Made by a program: the position numbers and the translations under genes. The notes under the pieces are model-generated. The model did not search any database. It had not been told where the DNA came from and was given only the letters and a program-made list of their open reading frames with translations. Positions 1 to 10,164 of a DNA stretch of 64,000 nucleotides are shown piece by piece. The DNA is from Blautia faecicola (GTDB taxonomy: Bacteria; Bacillota; Clostridia; Lachnospirales; Lachnospiraceae): contig NZ_SDKC01000001.1 in assembly GCF_004123145.1 (NCBI RefSeq), forward strand, positions 27,501-91,500, in the 5' to 3' direction. Numbering within the stretch: position 1 is the stretch's first letter; the number at the start of each line of letters is the position of its first letter.

Positions 1-2020
<2,020 letters not shown>

Positions 2021-2089
2021 AAGCGGTCAACCGCAGGAAGTAGGAAGTGGATGTTGTGTGTATGCAGTTTTGAAGGTACATGATCAGAT

Positions 2090-2163
2090 GGCCCAGTGGC
2101 TCAGTTGGTTAGAGCGCCGCCCTGTCACGGCGGAGGTCACGGGTTCGAGTCCCGTCTGGGTCG
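2090..2163 (+). tRNA. tRNA-Asp (GTC)
   Basis: The acceptor arms GGCCCAG and CTGGGTC pair with one G-T, and the anticodon loop CTGTCAC carries GTC. The T-loop TTCGAGT is standard. It starts about 70 bases after the 23S end and is the first gene of a seven-tRNA array. Confidence 0.97.
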
Positions 2164-2220
2164 TTCACACAGAGCATGAATGACCAGTAGTTCAAGAATT
2201 GCAAAGTGTGTAAAAATAAT

Positions 2221-2293
2221 GGGATCTTAGCTCAGCTGGGAGAGCATCTGCCTTACAAGCAGAGGGTCACAGGTTCGAGCCCTGTAGGTCCCA
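2221..2293 (+). tRNA. tRNA-Val (TAC)
   Basis: The acceptor arms GGGATCT and AGGTCCC pair, with one T-G. The anticodon stem TCTGC/GCAGA encloses a loop with TAC at 2254-2256. No CCA is encoded. Confidence 0.97.
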
Positions 2294-2302
2294 TTTTTTT
2301 AA

Positions 2303-2375
2303 GCCGATGTGGCTCAATTGGCAGAGCAGCTGATTTGTAATCAGCAGGTTATCGGTTCGAGTCCGATCATCGGCT
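2303..2375 (+). tRNA. tRNA-Thr (TGT)
   Basis: Acceptor arms GCCGATG and CATCGGC pair perfectly, the anticodon is TGT in a CTGAT/ATCAG stem, and the discriminator is T. It lies 9 bases after tRNA-Val. Confidence 0.97.
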
Positions 2376-2426
2376 TTGTATTGAGAAATCAATACAATAT
2401 CGTACAATTGAATATGCGATATTTTT

Positions 2427-2508
2427 GGATGGATTCCCGAGTGGCCAAAGGGGACAGACTGTAAATCTGCTGCAAATTGCTTCGGTGGTTCGAATCCACC
2501 TCCATCCA
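2427..2508 (+). tRNA. tRNA-Tyr (GTA)
   Basis: This is a class II tRNA of 82 bases with a long variable arm. Acceptor arms GGATGGA and TCCATCC pair, and GTA sits at 2461-2463. A partial second copy of its 3' end lies 50 bases downstream. Confidence 0.97.
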
Positions 2509-2557
2509 GTTGGATAAAGGTAGTTCAGAGTTAAAATTGTTGAAATGATAGCAAAAA

Positions 2558-2579
2558 GGCTCGAATTCACCTCCATCCA
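2558..2579 (+). pseudogene. tRNA-Tyr 3'-end fragment
   Basis: The T-arm and acceptor 3' strand of the adjacent tRNA-Tyr recur here with two substitutions (GGCTCGAATTCACC against GGTTCGAATCCACC, then CTCCATCCA). There is no matching 5' half, so this cannot fold as a tRNA. It looks like the scar of a partial tandem duplication or of integration at the tRNA 3' end. Confidence 0.8.
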
Positions 2580-2607
2580 TTATCACTTTAAGTGATGTTA
2601 ATTCTAT

Positions 2608-2681
2608 CGCGGGATGGAGCAGTCTGGAAGCTCGTCGGGCTCATAACCCGAAGGTCGCAGGTTCAAATCCTGCTCCCGCAA
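2608..2681 (+). tRNA. initiator tRNA-fMet (CAT)
   Basis: It begins with the unpaired C1-A72 and has three consecutive G-C pairs in the anticodon stem (GGG/CCC around CTCATAA), both diagnostic of the bacterial initiator tRNA. The anticodon is CAT. Confidence 0.96.
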
Positions 2682-2685
2682 TTTC

Positions 2686-2758
<73 letters not shown>

Positions 2759-2761
2759 TAT

Positions 2762-2834
2762 GGGGTATTAGCTCAGTTGGTAGAGCACTTGACTTTTAAT
2801 CAAGTTGTCCGGGGTTCGAATCCCCGATGCCTCA
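2762..2834 (+). tRNA. tRNA-Lys (TTT)
   Basis: Acceptor arms GGGGTAT and ATGCCTC pair with wobbles, and the anticodon stem CTTGA/TCAAG encloses TTT. It is the last tRNA of the array and is followed directly by a terminator. Confidence 0.96.
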
Positions 2835-2842
2835 TTAAATAG

Positions 2843-2873
2843 CCGCTTTCATGGAATGTGAAAGCGGTTTTTT
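2843..2873 (+). terminator. intrinsic terminator of the rRNA-tRNA operon
   Basis: The stem CCGCTTTCA/TGAAAGCGG is followed by six T. It begins 8 bases after tRNA-Lys. Confidence 0.92.
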
Positions 2874-2910
2874 GTTGCATTGGAATTAGATTTTATTATG
2901 AATATAAAAA

Positions 2911-2945
2911 GAAGTAGAATGATATATCATTTTACTTCTTTTTGT
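2911..2945 (+). terminator. second terminator-like hairpin
   Basis: GAAGTAGAATGATA and its near complement TATCATTTTACTTC form a long stem followed by a T-rich tail. It may be a back-up terminator, and also works on the other strand. The rest of the interval to 3060 is AT-rich with no visible gene. Confidence 0.7.
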
Positions 2946-3069
2946 TATGTAAATAATGAATGAAGGGTTAAACTTATGTGATATTTTAGAAATACCTAGG
3001 CATGATATATGTTTCTTTAGTCAGTATAGCATTTTAAATGGGTATTGGGGAGAAAATATAAAATATTAG

Positions 3070-3132
3070 TTTGGAAATCAAAAAGATTTTATTGACAAAG
3101 TGAGAAACTTATATTATACTTTGAAAGTCAAA
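3070..3132 (+). promoter_or_regulatory. FAS-II promoter with FabT-type boxes
   Basis: A near-consensus promoter is visible: TTGACA at 3092-3097, a 17-base spacer, and TATACT at 3115-3120. The palindrome TTTGA-AAG-TCAAA at 3120-3132 starts on the last base of the -10 element. A one-mismatch copy, TTTGG-AAA-TCAAA, lies at 3070-3082, upstream of the -35. TTTGANNNTCAAA is the box bound by the MarR-family regulator FabT in streptococci, and this position fits repression. The match is seen in the sequence; binding by a FabT orthologue is inferred. Confidence 0.8.
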
Positions 3133-3186
3133 ACATTAGAAACTTAAACTATTGAAAATAAGAAGAGCGTGTAAAGGAGAAAAAAG

Positions 3187-3420
3187 ATGTTAGAAGAAAT
3201 GAGAGAGATGATCGCAGAACAGCTGAACTGTGAGGAGAGCAGTATTACAGAAAGCACTTCTTTTAAGGATGATCTGGGGGCGGATTCGCTGGATCTGTTT
3301 GAACTGGTGATGGCACTGGAAGAGAAGTATGAGGTTGAGATCCCGTCTGAGGAACTGGCTGAGCTGACAACGGTTGGTGCAGTTATGGAATATCTGAAGA
3401 ATAAAGGTGTGGAGGCGTAA
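3187..3420 (+). CDS. acpP: acyl carrier protein
   Basis: A 77-residue acidic protein with the phosphopantetheine attachment motif GADSLD; the serine is residue 34. It carries the growing acyl chain for all the FAS-II enzymes encoded downstream, in the cytoplasm. Length and motif match type II ACPs. The ATG follows GGAGAAAAAAG at a normal distance. It is the first gene of the operon, directly after the FabT-type promoter, with fabK 41 bases downstream. The organism could have another ACP elsewhere, but this position marks it as the fatty-acid one. Confidence 0.97.
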   Translation: MLEEMREMIAEQLNCEESSITESTSFKDDLGADSLDLFELVMALEEKYEVEIPSEELAELTTVGAVMEYLKNKGVEA

Positions 3421-3461
3421 TCCACACTTTTTCTGAAAGCAGGGAAGGAGACAGAAAGCAG

Positions 3462-4385
3462 ATGAAGACAAGAGTAACAGAACTTTTACAGATTGAATAT
3501 CCGATAATCCAGGGCGGTATGGCATGGGTAGCGGAGCATCATCTGGCAGCTGCGGTATCAGAGGCAGGCGGATTTGGTCTGATCGGTGCGGCAAGTGCAC
3601 CGCCGGAGATTGTCCGGGAAGAGATCCGGAAGGCAAAAGAGCTGACGGACAAGCCATTTGGTGTGAATATTATGCTTCTGAATCCGAATGCTGATGAAGT
3701 GGCGAAAATTGTAGTGGAGGAAGGCATTCAGGCGGTTACGACAGGTGCCGGTAATCCGGAAAAATATATGTCGATGTGGAAAGAAGCGGGCGTAAAGGTG
3801 ATTCCGGTTGTCGCTTCGGTAGCGATGGCGAAGCGAATGGAACGATACGGCGCGGATGCGGTAGTGGCTGAGGGTATGGAAGCCGGTGGGCATATCGGAA
3901 ATCAGACGACAATGGCACTGATTCCGCAGATCGTAGATGCGGTAAACATCCCGGTGATCGCGGCAGGTGGTATCGGAGACGGACGGGGAATCGCAGCTTC
4001 TTTTATGCTGGGTGCAGAGGGCGTGCAGATGGGAACCCGTTTTGTGGTGGCTGATGAGTCGATTGTCCACGAGAATTATAAAAACAGAATCGTGAAGGCA
4101 AAAGATATCGATTCTGTGGTAACCGGTCAGAGTACCGGTCATCCGGTGCGCTGTCTGAGAAACCAGATGACGAAAGAATATATCAAAAAAGAGCAGGAAG
4201 GCGTACCGTTCGAGGAACTGGAACGGATGACGCTGGGATCGCTTCGAAAAGCAGTGATGGACGGCGATATTTTAAACGGCACAGTGATGGCAGGACAGAT
4301 CGCCGGGCTGGTAAGTAAGAGACAGAGCTGTAAGGAGATTTTGCAGGAGATTATGGGCGAGGCTGAGAAGTTGCTGCACTGTTAA
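3462..4385 (+). CDS. fabK: enoyl-ACP reductase II (FMN, FabK)
   Basis: FabK reduces trans-2-enoyl-ACP in the last step of each elongation cycle, using FMN and NAD(P)H. The 307-residue TIM-barrel protein opens with the family signature around YPIIQGGMAW. It has EAGGHIG at about 141-147, carrying the conserved histidine, and phosphate-binding glycine loops (AAGGIGDGRG, GVQMGTRF). It lies between acpP and fabD as in Streptococcus pneumoniae, which separates it from general nitronate monooxygenases of the same fold. No fabI is present in the window. A second, more distant paralogue closes the operon at 11913. Confidence 0.93.
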   Translation: MKTRVTELLQIEYPIIQGGMAWVAEHHLAAAVSEAGGFGLIGAASAPPEIVREEIRKAKELTDKPFGVNIMLLNPNADEVAKIVVEEGIQAVTTGAGNPEKYMSMWKEAGVKVIPVVASVAMAKRMERYGADAVVAEGMEAGGHIGNQTTMALIPQIVDAVNIPVIAAGGIGDGRGIAASFMLGAEGVQMGTRFVVADESIVHENYKNRIVKAKDIDSVVTGQSTGHPVRCLRNQMTKEYIKKEQEGVPFEELERMTLGSLRKAVMDGDILNGTVMAGQIAGLVSKRQSCKEILQEIMGEAEKLLHC

Positions 4386-4402
4386 AATAAGAAAAATAAA
4401 AA

Positions 4403-4447
4403 GTGGCGATAAAAATAACAAGTATGGAAACATAATTTTGTCGCCAC
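4403..4447 (+). other. inverted repeat between fabK and fabD
   Basis: GTGGCGA at 4403-4409 pairs with TCGCCAC at 4441-4447, with further A/T pairing inside. No T-run follows on the plus strand, so it is more likely an RNA-stability or processing hairpin, or a weak attenuator, than a terminator. Confidence 0.5.
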
Positions 4448-4478
4448 AAAAATTTAAATAAATACTTTGAAAATCAAA
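4438..4478 (+). promoter_or_regulatory. internal FabT-type box and possible promoter before fabD
   Basis: TTTGA-AAA-TCAAA at 4466-4478 is a perfect TTTGANNNTCAAA palindrome. It shares ATACTTTGAAA with the acpP promoter. A weak promoter, TTGTCG-17-AATACT (4438-4466), places the box at the same offset from the -10 as upstream of acpP. This suggests a second controlled start for fabD and downstream genes. Confidence 0.6.
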
Positions 4479-4497
4479 TTATAAAAAGGAGACATTC

Positions 4498-5427
4498 ATG
4501 AGTAAAGTGGCATTTGTATTTCCGGGGCAGGGTGCACAGTATGTGGGAATGGGGAAGGATTTTTATGAGCAGATTCCGGTATCCAGGAAAGTGTATACGA
4601 TTGCATCCGAAGTGACCGGGTTGAATCTTCCGGGGCTTTGTTTTAAAGAGAATGAGCAGATTGATATCACGGAATATACGCAGATCGCCATGCTGGCGAC
4701 GGAGGCGGCGATGTTGGCGGCTTTACAGGAAAAGGGTGTGAAGGCGGATGTAGCTGCCGGACTGAGTCTGGGAGAGTACGGAGCCATCCTGACGGCTGGA
4801 GCGATGTCTCTGGAGGATGTTTTCCGGGTGGTAAGACAGAGAGGAATCCTGATGCAGAAAGCAGTACCGACCGGTGGAGCTATGTGTGCGGTTCTTGGAA
4901 TGGATGGCGAGAAGATTGCGAAAATCTGTGAGGAGACGGAAGGGATCGTTTCAGTAGCCAATTATAACTGCCCGGGACAGATTGTGATTACTGGAGAGGA
5001 AGGGGCAGTTGCAGCTGCAGCTGAAAAGTTGAAAGAGGCGGGAGCGAGAAGATGTATCCCGTTGAAGGTCAGCGGTCCATTTCATTCGGAAATGTTAAAA
5101 GGAGCAGGGGAAAAGCTTGCGGGAGTGCTTGTGGATGTGGAACTGAAAGAATTTTCCATGCCGTATGTTACGAATGTGACGGCAGATTATGTGACAGATA
5201 TTTCTGAGATTAAGGAACTGCTTGGCAGACAGGTGTATTCTTCGGTAAGATGGCAGCAGAGCGTGGAGAGGATGATCGCGGATGGTGTGGATACCTTTAT
5301 CGAGATCGGGCCGGGAAGAACGCTGACGGGATTTTTGAAGAAGATTAATAAAAATGTAACGGGATTGCATATCGAAAAAGTGGAAGAGCTGGAGAAGGTT
5401 GTAAGGCTGTTGTGTGACAAGCAGTAA
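4498..5427 (+). CDS. fabD: malonyl-CoA:ACP transacylase
   Basis: FabD moves malonyl groups from CoA to ACP, supplying the two-carbon donor for elongation. The 309-residue protein begins with the family motif [10 protein letters not shown]. It has the nucleophile in GLSLGEY (Ser90) and the catalytic histidine in VSGPFHSEM (about residue 200). The C-terminal [11 protein letters not shown] segment is typical. The ATG follows AAAAGGAGACATTC. It is part of the FAS-II operon, with a FabT-type box just upstream and fabG about 75 bases downstream. Confidence 0.96.
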   Translation: MSKVAFVFPGQGAQYVGMGKDFYEQIPVSRKVYTIASEVTGLNLPGLCFKENEQIDITEYTQIAMLATEAAMLAALQEKGVKADVAAGLSLGEYGAILTAGAMSLEDVFRVVRQRGILMQKAVPTGGAMCAVLGMDGEKIAKICEETEGIVSVANYNCPGQIVITGEEGAVAAAAEKLKEAGARRCIPLKVSGPFHSEMLKGAGEKLAGVLVDVELKEFSMPYVTNVTADYVTDISEIKELLGRQVYSSVRWQQSVERMIADGVDTFIEIGPGRTLTGFLKKINKNVTGLHIEKVEELEKVVRLLCDKQ

Positions 5428-5504
5428 TTTTCGCATTGATGCATGCAACGAGTTATAAGCTACGTTTACACGGAAAGGTAATGAGTACGGTGAAAGGAGC
5501 AGCG

Positions 5505-6242
5505 ATGGAGAAAAAGGTAGCACTGGTGACAGGGGCGAGCCGGGGGATTGGGAGACAGATCAGTCTTACTCTGGCAAAAGAAGGAATGTTTGTGGTTGTC
5601 AATTACTGTGGATCGGAAGCACGGGCAAAGGGCGTGCTGGAAGAAATCCGGGAAAATGGTGGTGACGGATGTATTTATCAGTGTGATGTGGCAGATTATC
5701 AGCAGACGGAAGCAATGGCAAGGGATCTGATTAAAACGTATGGTCATGTGGATGTGCTGGTGAATAATGCGGGAATCACGAGAGATAATCTGATCCTGCG
5801 GATGAGTGAAGAGGAGTTTGATGCGGTTGTGGAGACGAATCTGAAGGGATGTTTCCATACGATCCGCCATCTGTCACGGTATTTTCTGAAGCAGAGGAGT
5901 GGAAAAATCATCAACATCGCATCGGTTTCCGGCGTGCTGGGAAATGCAGGGCAGGCAAATTATGCGGCATCGAAGGCAGGAATTATCGGGCTTACGAAGA
6001 CGGTGGCGAGAGAACTGGCAAGCAGAGGGATTACAGTCAATGCGGTGGCTCCGGGATTTGTCCATACGGAGATGACGGAGGTACTTTCGGAGCAGGTGAA
6101 AGAGGCAGCAGTAGCACAGATCCCGCTGGGGAGATTTGGAGAACCGGAGGATATCGCGAATGTGGTGGCATTTCTGGCGTCTGAGAAAGCGGATTATATT
6201 ACCGGGCAGGTCATCTGTGTAGATGGCGGTATGGTGATGTAA
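5505..6242 (+). CDS. fabG: 3-oxoacyl-ACP reductase
   Basis: FabG is the NADPH-dependent short-chain dehydrogenase that reduces beta-ketoacyl-ACP. From the chosen ATG the protein has 245 residues. It shows TGASRGIG for cofactor binding, NNAG, an active-site serine in IASVSG, YAASK with the catalytic Tyr and Lys, and the C-terminal ICVDGGMVM. An in-frame ATG exists at 5436, but GAAAGGAGCAGCG directly precedes 5505 and homologues start at [14 protein letters not shown], so 5505 is used. The gap of about 190 bases before fabF is unusually wide for this operon. Confidence 0.95.
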   Translation: MEKKVALVTGASRGIGRQISLTLAKEGMFVVVNYCGSEARAKGVLEEIRENGGDGCIYQCDVADYQQTEAMARDLIKTYGHVDVLVNNAGITRDNLILRMSEEEFDAVVETNLKGCFHTIRHLSRYFLKQRSGKIINIASVSGVLGNAGQANYAASKAGIIGLTKTVARELASRGITVNAVAPGFVHTEMTEVLSEQVKEAAVAQIPLGRFGEPEDIANVVAFLASEKADYITGQVICVDGGMVM

Positions 6243-6346
6243 AAGCAGATAGGATGCTGCAAAGGCATACGATTGTTTACATAATATAGATGTGAACCGT
6301 TGGCAAAATAAGATAAATTATCTGGACTGACAGTATGGAGTACATA

Positions 6347-6373
6347 TTGCTGACTGGCAGTAGTAGTTATAAT
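6347..6373 (+). promoter_or_regulatory. possible internal promoter before fabF
   Basis: TATAAT at 6368-6373 is preceded by TTGCTG at 6347-6352 with a 15-base spacer. The -10 is consensus but the spacing is short. It lies in the widest gap inside the FAS operon and could add transcription of fabF and the acc genes. Confidence 0.35.
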
Positions 6374-6435
6374 GTGGCAGAAAATATGTGCCGGACAAAG
6401 CTAACGGGAAGAAAGAGAAGGACAGAGGAGCGATT

Positions 6436-7671
6436 ATGAGACGAGTAGTTGTGACCGGAATGGGTGCTGTGACACCGATTGGGATTGGTGTGGAGGCATT
6501 CTGGGAGAATGTGAAGAAAAAGACACTGGGATTTGGTGAGATTACCCGGTTTGATACGACAGATTATAAAGTACACATTGCTGCGGAAGTGAAAGATTTT
6601 GCAGGGAAAAACTATATGGACTTTAAGGCAGCAAAGAGAATGGAGTTGTTCTGCCAGTATGCGGTGGCTGCAGCAAAAGAGGCGTTTGAACAGGCGGGAC
6701 TGGATATGGAAAAAGAAGATCCGTTTCGCGTGGGATGTTCCATCGGATCGGGAATCGGAAGTCTGCAGGCAGCAGAAACAGCATGTCATAAAATTGCGGA
6801 GAAAGGACCCTCCAGAGTAAACCCACTTCTGGTTCCACTGATGATCTCCAACATGGCAGCAGGGAATGTTTCGATTCAACTGGGGCTGAAAGGAAAAAGT
6901 CTGAATGTGGTAACCGCGTGTGCAACGGGAACCCATTCCATCGGAGAGGCATATCGCAGTATCCAATGTGGAGATGCGGATGTGATGCTGGCAGGCGGTA
7001 CGGAAGCAAGTATCTGCCCGGTTGGTGTGGCAGGTTTTACCGCACTGACAGCACTTTCTACGGTAGATGATCCGGAGAAGTGTTCGCTGCCATTTGACAA
7101 AAACAGAAGCGGATTTGTCATGGGAGAAGGTTCCGGCGTGGTTGTTCTGGAAGAACTGGAGCATGCGAGACAGAGAGGTGCGAAGATTCTCGCAGAAGTT
7201 GTGGGATACGGTGCAACCAGTGATGCGTATCATATTACCTCTCCGGCAGAGGACGGTTCCGGGGCTGCGAAAGCGATGGAACTGGCGCTGGAAGAAGCAG
7301 GAGTAAAAAAAGAGGAGCTGATGTATATCAATGCACATGGAACTGCGACGCATCACAACGATCTGTTCGAGACGAGAGCAATCAAAAAGCTGTTCGGAGA
7401 GCATGCGTATGAGATGAAGGTAAATTCTACAAAGTCTATGGTAGGACATTTGCTGGGCGCTGCCGGGGCTGTGGAATTTATTACCTGTGTGAAAGAAATC
7501 GAGGATGGATTTATTCATGCAACGGCGGGGTACACGACACCGGACGAGGAAATGGACTTGAATTATGTGGCAGGTGACGGTGTAGAAGAAAATCTGGAGT
7601 ATGCACTTTCGAATTCACTGGGATTTGGTGGACATAATGCGAGTATTCTTGTGAAAAAATGGGACATATAA
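6436..7671 (+). CDS. fabF: 3-oxoacyl-ACP synthase II
   Basis: FabF condenses malonyl-ACP with acyl-ACP. The 411-residue thiolase-fold enzyme has the Cys-His-His triad: Cys162 in TACATGTH, His301 in NAHGTAT and His338 in SMVGHLLGAAG. The start is the ATG at 6436 (MRRVVVTGMGAVTPIG), preceded by AGAGGAG; an upstream in-frame GTG would add residues that homologues lack. No fabH (KAS III) is in the operon, although it heads the corresponding streptococcal operon. Initiation must therefore be encoded elsewhere. Confidence 0.96.
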   Translation: MRRVVVTGMGAVTPIGIGVEAFWENVKKKTLGFGEITRFDTTDYKVHIAAEVKDFAGKNYMDFKAAKRMELFCQYAVAAAKEAFEQAGLDMEKEDPFRVGCSIGSGIGSLQAAETACHKIAEKGPSRVNPLLVPLMISNMAAGNVSIQLGLKGKSLNVVTACATGTHSIGEAYRSIQCGDADVMLAGGTEASICPVGVAGFTALTALSTVDDPEKCSLPFDKNRSGFVMGEGSGVVVLEELEHARQRGAKILAEVVGYGATSDAYHITSPAEDGSGAAKAMELALEEAGVKKEELMYINAHGTATHHNDLFETRAIKKLFGEHAYEMKVNSTKSMVGHLLGAAGAVEFITCVKEIEDGFIHATAGYTTPDEEMDLNYVAGDGVEENLEYALSNSLGFGGHNASILVKKWDI

Positions 7672-7822
7672 GAACCAGCGGAAGAGAATTTGTGTGGCTG
7701 TTAAAAAAATAGTGTGATGAAAAATAGAAAAATCGGTTCATGTATGAACAGACGAAAAAATGACAGAAAAGGTTGAAGAATTGTGTGTATAGTGAGAATC
7801 ACAAAAAAGAGGAGAATAAGAA

Positions 7823-8290
7823 ATGGAATTTGAAAATCTTCTGACATTGATTAAAACAGTTTCCGGGTCGGAGTTGACTTCTTTTACCATGAAAGACGGC
7901 GATCTGAAGATCTCTATGGGAAAGGAAAAACAGGTGGTCGTGGAGCAGACCGGGATGCAGGTGATGCCTGCAGTGGCAGGAAACTCAGATACAGTATCGG
8001 CCGGTTCTGGCAGTTTTAATGGGAAGCAGGAGCAGCAGGAGGAGTGCCAGCCGGAAGGAAAGACAGTAAAGGCTCCTCTGGTGGGAACCTTTTATGCGGC
8101 TTCGGCACCGGATGCGGAAGCATTTGTCAGCGTGGGTGATACAGTGAAAAAGGGACAGACTCTGGGAATCATCGAGGCGATGAAGCTGATGAATGAGATT
8201 GAGAGTGAGTACGACGGAGTGGTAAAAGAGATTCTGATTGAGAACGGACAGATGGCAGAGTATGGACAGCCTTTATTTGTTATCGGGTAA
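7823..8290 (+). CDS. accB: biotin carboxyl carrier protein of acetyl-CoA carboxylase
   Basis: This carries biotin between the biotin carboxylase (AccC) and carboxyltransferase (AccDA) sites. The 155-residue protein has an N-terminal conserved helix, a flexible Gln/Gly/Ser-rich linker at about residues 60-85, and a C-terminal biotinyl domain. The modified lysine lies in IEAMKLMNEI. The RBS GAGGAG lies 10 bases before the ATG. Length and domain order match bacterial BCCPs, and the neighbours (fabF before, fabZ after) follow the streptococcal gene order. Confidence 0.95.
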   Translation: MEFENLLTLIKTVSGSELTSFTMKDGDLKISMGKEKQVVVEQTGMQVMPAVAGNSDTVSAGSGSFNGKQEQQEECQPEGKTVKAPLVGTFYAASAPDAEAFVSVGDTVKKGQTLGIIEAMKLMNEIESEYDGVVKEILIENGQMAEYGQPLFVIG

Positions 8291-8343
8291 TGACTGAAAA
8301 TACCTGAAAACCATATGTTTGTGTGCAGGAGGTAACAGAGTTT

Positions 8344-8772
8344 ATGTCAGTGTTAACAACAAAAGAAATCATGGATATTATCCCACACCGGCATCCGTTT
8401 CTTCTGGTGGATACCATAGAAGAACTGGTACCGGGGGTACGGGCAGCAGGAAAAAAATGTGTGACATATGATGAGTATTATTTCCGTGGACACTTTCCAC
8501 AGGAGCCGGTGATGCCGGGAGTGCTGATCATCGAGGCACTGGCGCAGGTGGGTGCGGTATGTATCTTAAGCTGTGAAAAGTTCAAAGGAAAGACTGCTTA
8601 TTTTGGTGGGATTAACAACTGTCGATTTAAGAAAAAGGTGGTTCCGGGGGATGTTTTGATGCTGGAGACGGAACTGATCAAACAGAAGGGACCGGTTGCG
8701 ATTGCAAGAGCAACAGCTACGGTAGATGGAAAAGTGGCAGCAACGGCAGAACTTACAGTAGCCATTGGATAG
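8344..8772 (+). CDS. fabZ: 3-hydroxyacyl-ACP dehydratase
   Basis: FabZ dehydrates 3-hydroxyacyl-ACP to enoyl-ACP. The hotdog-fold protein has 142 residues, with the catalytic histidine in PHRHPFLLVD and the glutamate in MPGVLIIEALAQ. A GTG at 8323 is in frame, but it lies before and partly inside the AGGAGGT ribosome-binding site (8327-8333), so the ATG at 8344 is chosen. This is the only dehydratase in the operon. No separate FabM- or FabN-like isomerase for unsaturated fatty acids is seen in the window. Confidence 0.95.
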   Translation: MSVLTTKEIMDIIPHRHPFLLVDTIEELVPGVRAAGKKCVTYDEYYFRGHFPQEPVMPGVLIIEALAQVGAVCILSCEKFKGKTAYFGGINNCRFKKKVVPGDVLMLETELIKQKGPVAIARATATVDGKVAATAELTVAIG

Positions 8773-8782
8773 GAGAACAAAC

Positions 8783-10126
8783 ATGTTTCGGAAAATATTG
8801 ATTGCAAACAGAGGAGAGATCGCGGTGCGGATCATCCGTGCCTGCAGAGAGATGGGAATCGCTACGGTAGCAGTTTATTCGGAGGCAGACCGGGAAGCAC
8901 TGCATACCCAGCTGGCAGATGAGGCTGTTTGTATCGGACCGGCAGCGGCGACAGACAGTTATCTGAATATGGAGCAGATTCTGAGTGCATGTATCGCAAC
9001 AAAAGCGGATGCGATACATCCTGGATTTGGTTTTTTGTCAGAGAACAGCCGGTTTGTGGAAATGTGTGAAAAATGTAATATTACGTTCATCGGACCGACT
9101 GCGGAGATGATGGACAAGATGGGAAATAAATCGCAGGCAAGGTTGACAATGATAGAAGCCGGTGTTCCGGTGGTTCCGGGAACAAAAGAACCGGTCTATG
9201 ACGCAAAACGGGGAGCAGCTATGGCAGAAGACATAGGATACCCGGTGATGATCAAGGCATCTTTCGGAGGCGGTGGAAAAGGGATGCGGATTGCCTTCGG
9301 ACCGGACGACTTTGAGGAGAACTTTCAGGTAGCCCAGTTAGAGTCAGTACGTGGATTCGGAGATAACACCATGTATATCGAAAAATATGTACAGGAACCG
9401 AGACATATAGAGTTTCAGATCATGGCAGATAAGTTTGGAAATGTTGTGCAGTTCGGAGAACGGGACTGTTCGATCCAGAGAAATCATCAGAAGATGATCG
9501 AAGAATCTCCCAGTGTGGCACTGACACCGGAACTTCGCAGACGGATGGGTGATGCGGCAGTGCGTGCAGCAAAGGCTGTACATTACGAAAGTGCCGGTAC
9601 CATTGAATTTTTACTGGATAAGGATAAAAATTTTTATTTTATGGAAATGAATACACGGATCCAGGTGGAACATCCGGTGACAGAAATGGTTTCCGGCGTG
9701 GATCTGATGAAAGAGATGATCCGGGTGGCAGCAGGGGAACCACTCTCAGTAAAACAGGAAGATATTCACCTGCAGGGACATGCGATGGAATGCAGAATCA
9801 ATGCAGAGGATCCTGCTCATCATTTTCGGCCGTGTCCGGGAGTCATCGAAGCAATCCATCTGCCTGGTGGAAATGGTGTACGGATCGATACGGCAGCCTA
9901 TAACGGGTATGAGATTCCGCCATTTTATGATTCTATGATAGCGAAAGTAATTGTGCATGGAAGAACCAGACAGGAGGCCATCGATAAGATGCGCAGTACG
10001 CTGGGAGAACTGATCATAGATGGTGTGACAACCAACGTGGATTTTCAGTATGAGATATTAGATAATGAGGATTTTCAGGCGGGAGAGATCACAACGGATT
10101 TTATCCCGATGCATTTTAATCTGTAG
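8783..10126 (+). CDS. accC: biotin carboxylase subunit of acetyl-CoA carboxylase
   Basis: AccC carboxylates biotin on AccB using ATP and bicarbonate. The 447-residue ATP-grasp enzyme begins [17 protein letters not shown]. It contains the glycine-rich ATP loop [11 protein letters not shown] and the active-site region [16 protein letters not shown]. The ATG at 8783 follows AGGAG, which overlaps the fabZ stop; a longer in-frame reading from 8765 is less likely. Length is typical of stand-alone AccC. Confidence 0.97.
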   Translation: MFRKILIANRGEIAVRIIRACREMGIATVAVYSEADREALHTQLADEAVCIGPAAATDSYLNMEQILSACIATKADAIHPGFGFLSENSRFVEMCEKCNITFIGPTAEMMDKMGNKSQARLTMIEAGVPVVPGTKEPVYDAKRGAAMAEDIGYPVMIKASFGGGGKGMRIAFGPDDFEENFQVAQLESVRGFGDNTMYIEKYVQEPRHIEFQIMADKFGNVVQFGERDCSIQRNHQKMIEESPSVALTPELRRRMGDAAVRAAKAVHYESAGTIEFLLDKDKNFYFMEMNTRIQVEHPVTEMVSGVDLMKEMIRVAAGEPLSVKQEDIHLQGHAMECRINAEDPAHHFRPCPGVIEAIHLPGGNGVRIDTAAYNGYEIPPFYDSMIAKVIVHGRTRQEAIDKMRSTLGELIIDGVTTNVDFQYEILDNEDFQAGEITTDFIPMHFNL

Positions 10127-10164
10127 GACAGAAAACCTGTCCGGGCAGACAGGAGGTTTTAACT

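Noticed and set aside
4403-4447. Terminator between fabK and fabD
   Set aside because: The stem is good but no T-run follows, and the genes form one conserved operon.
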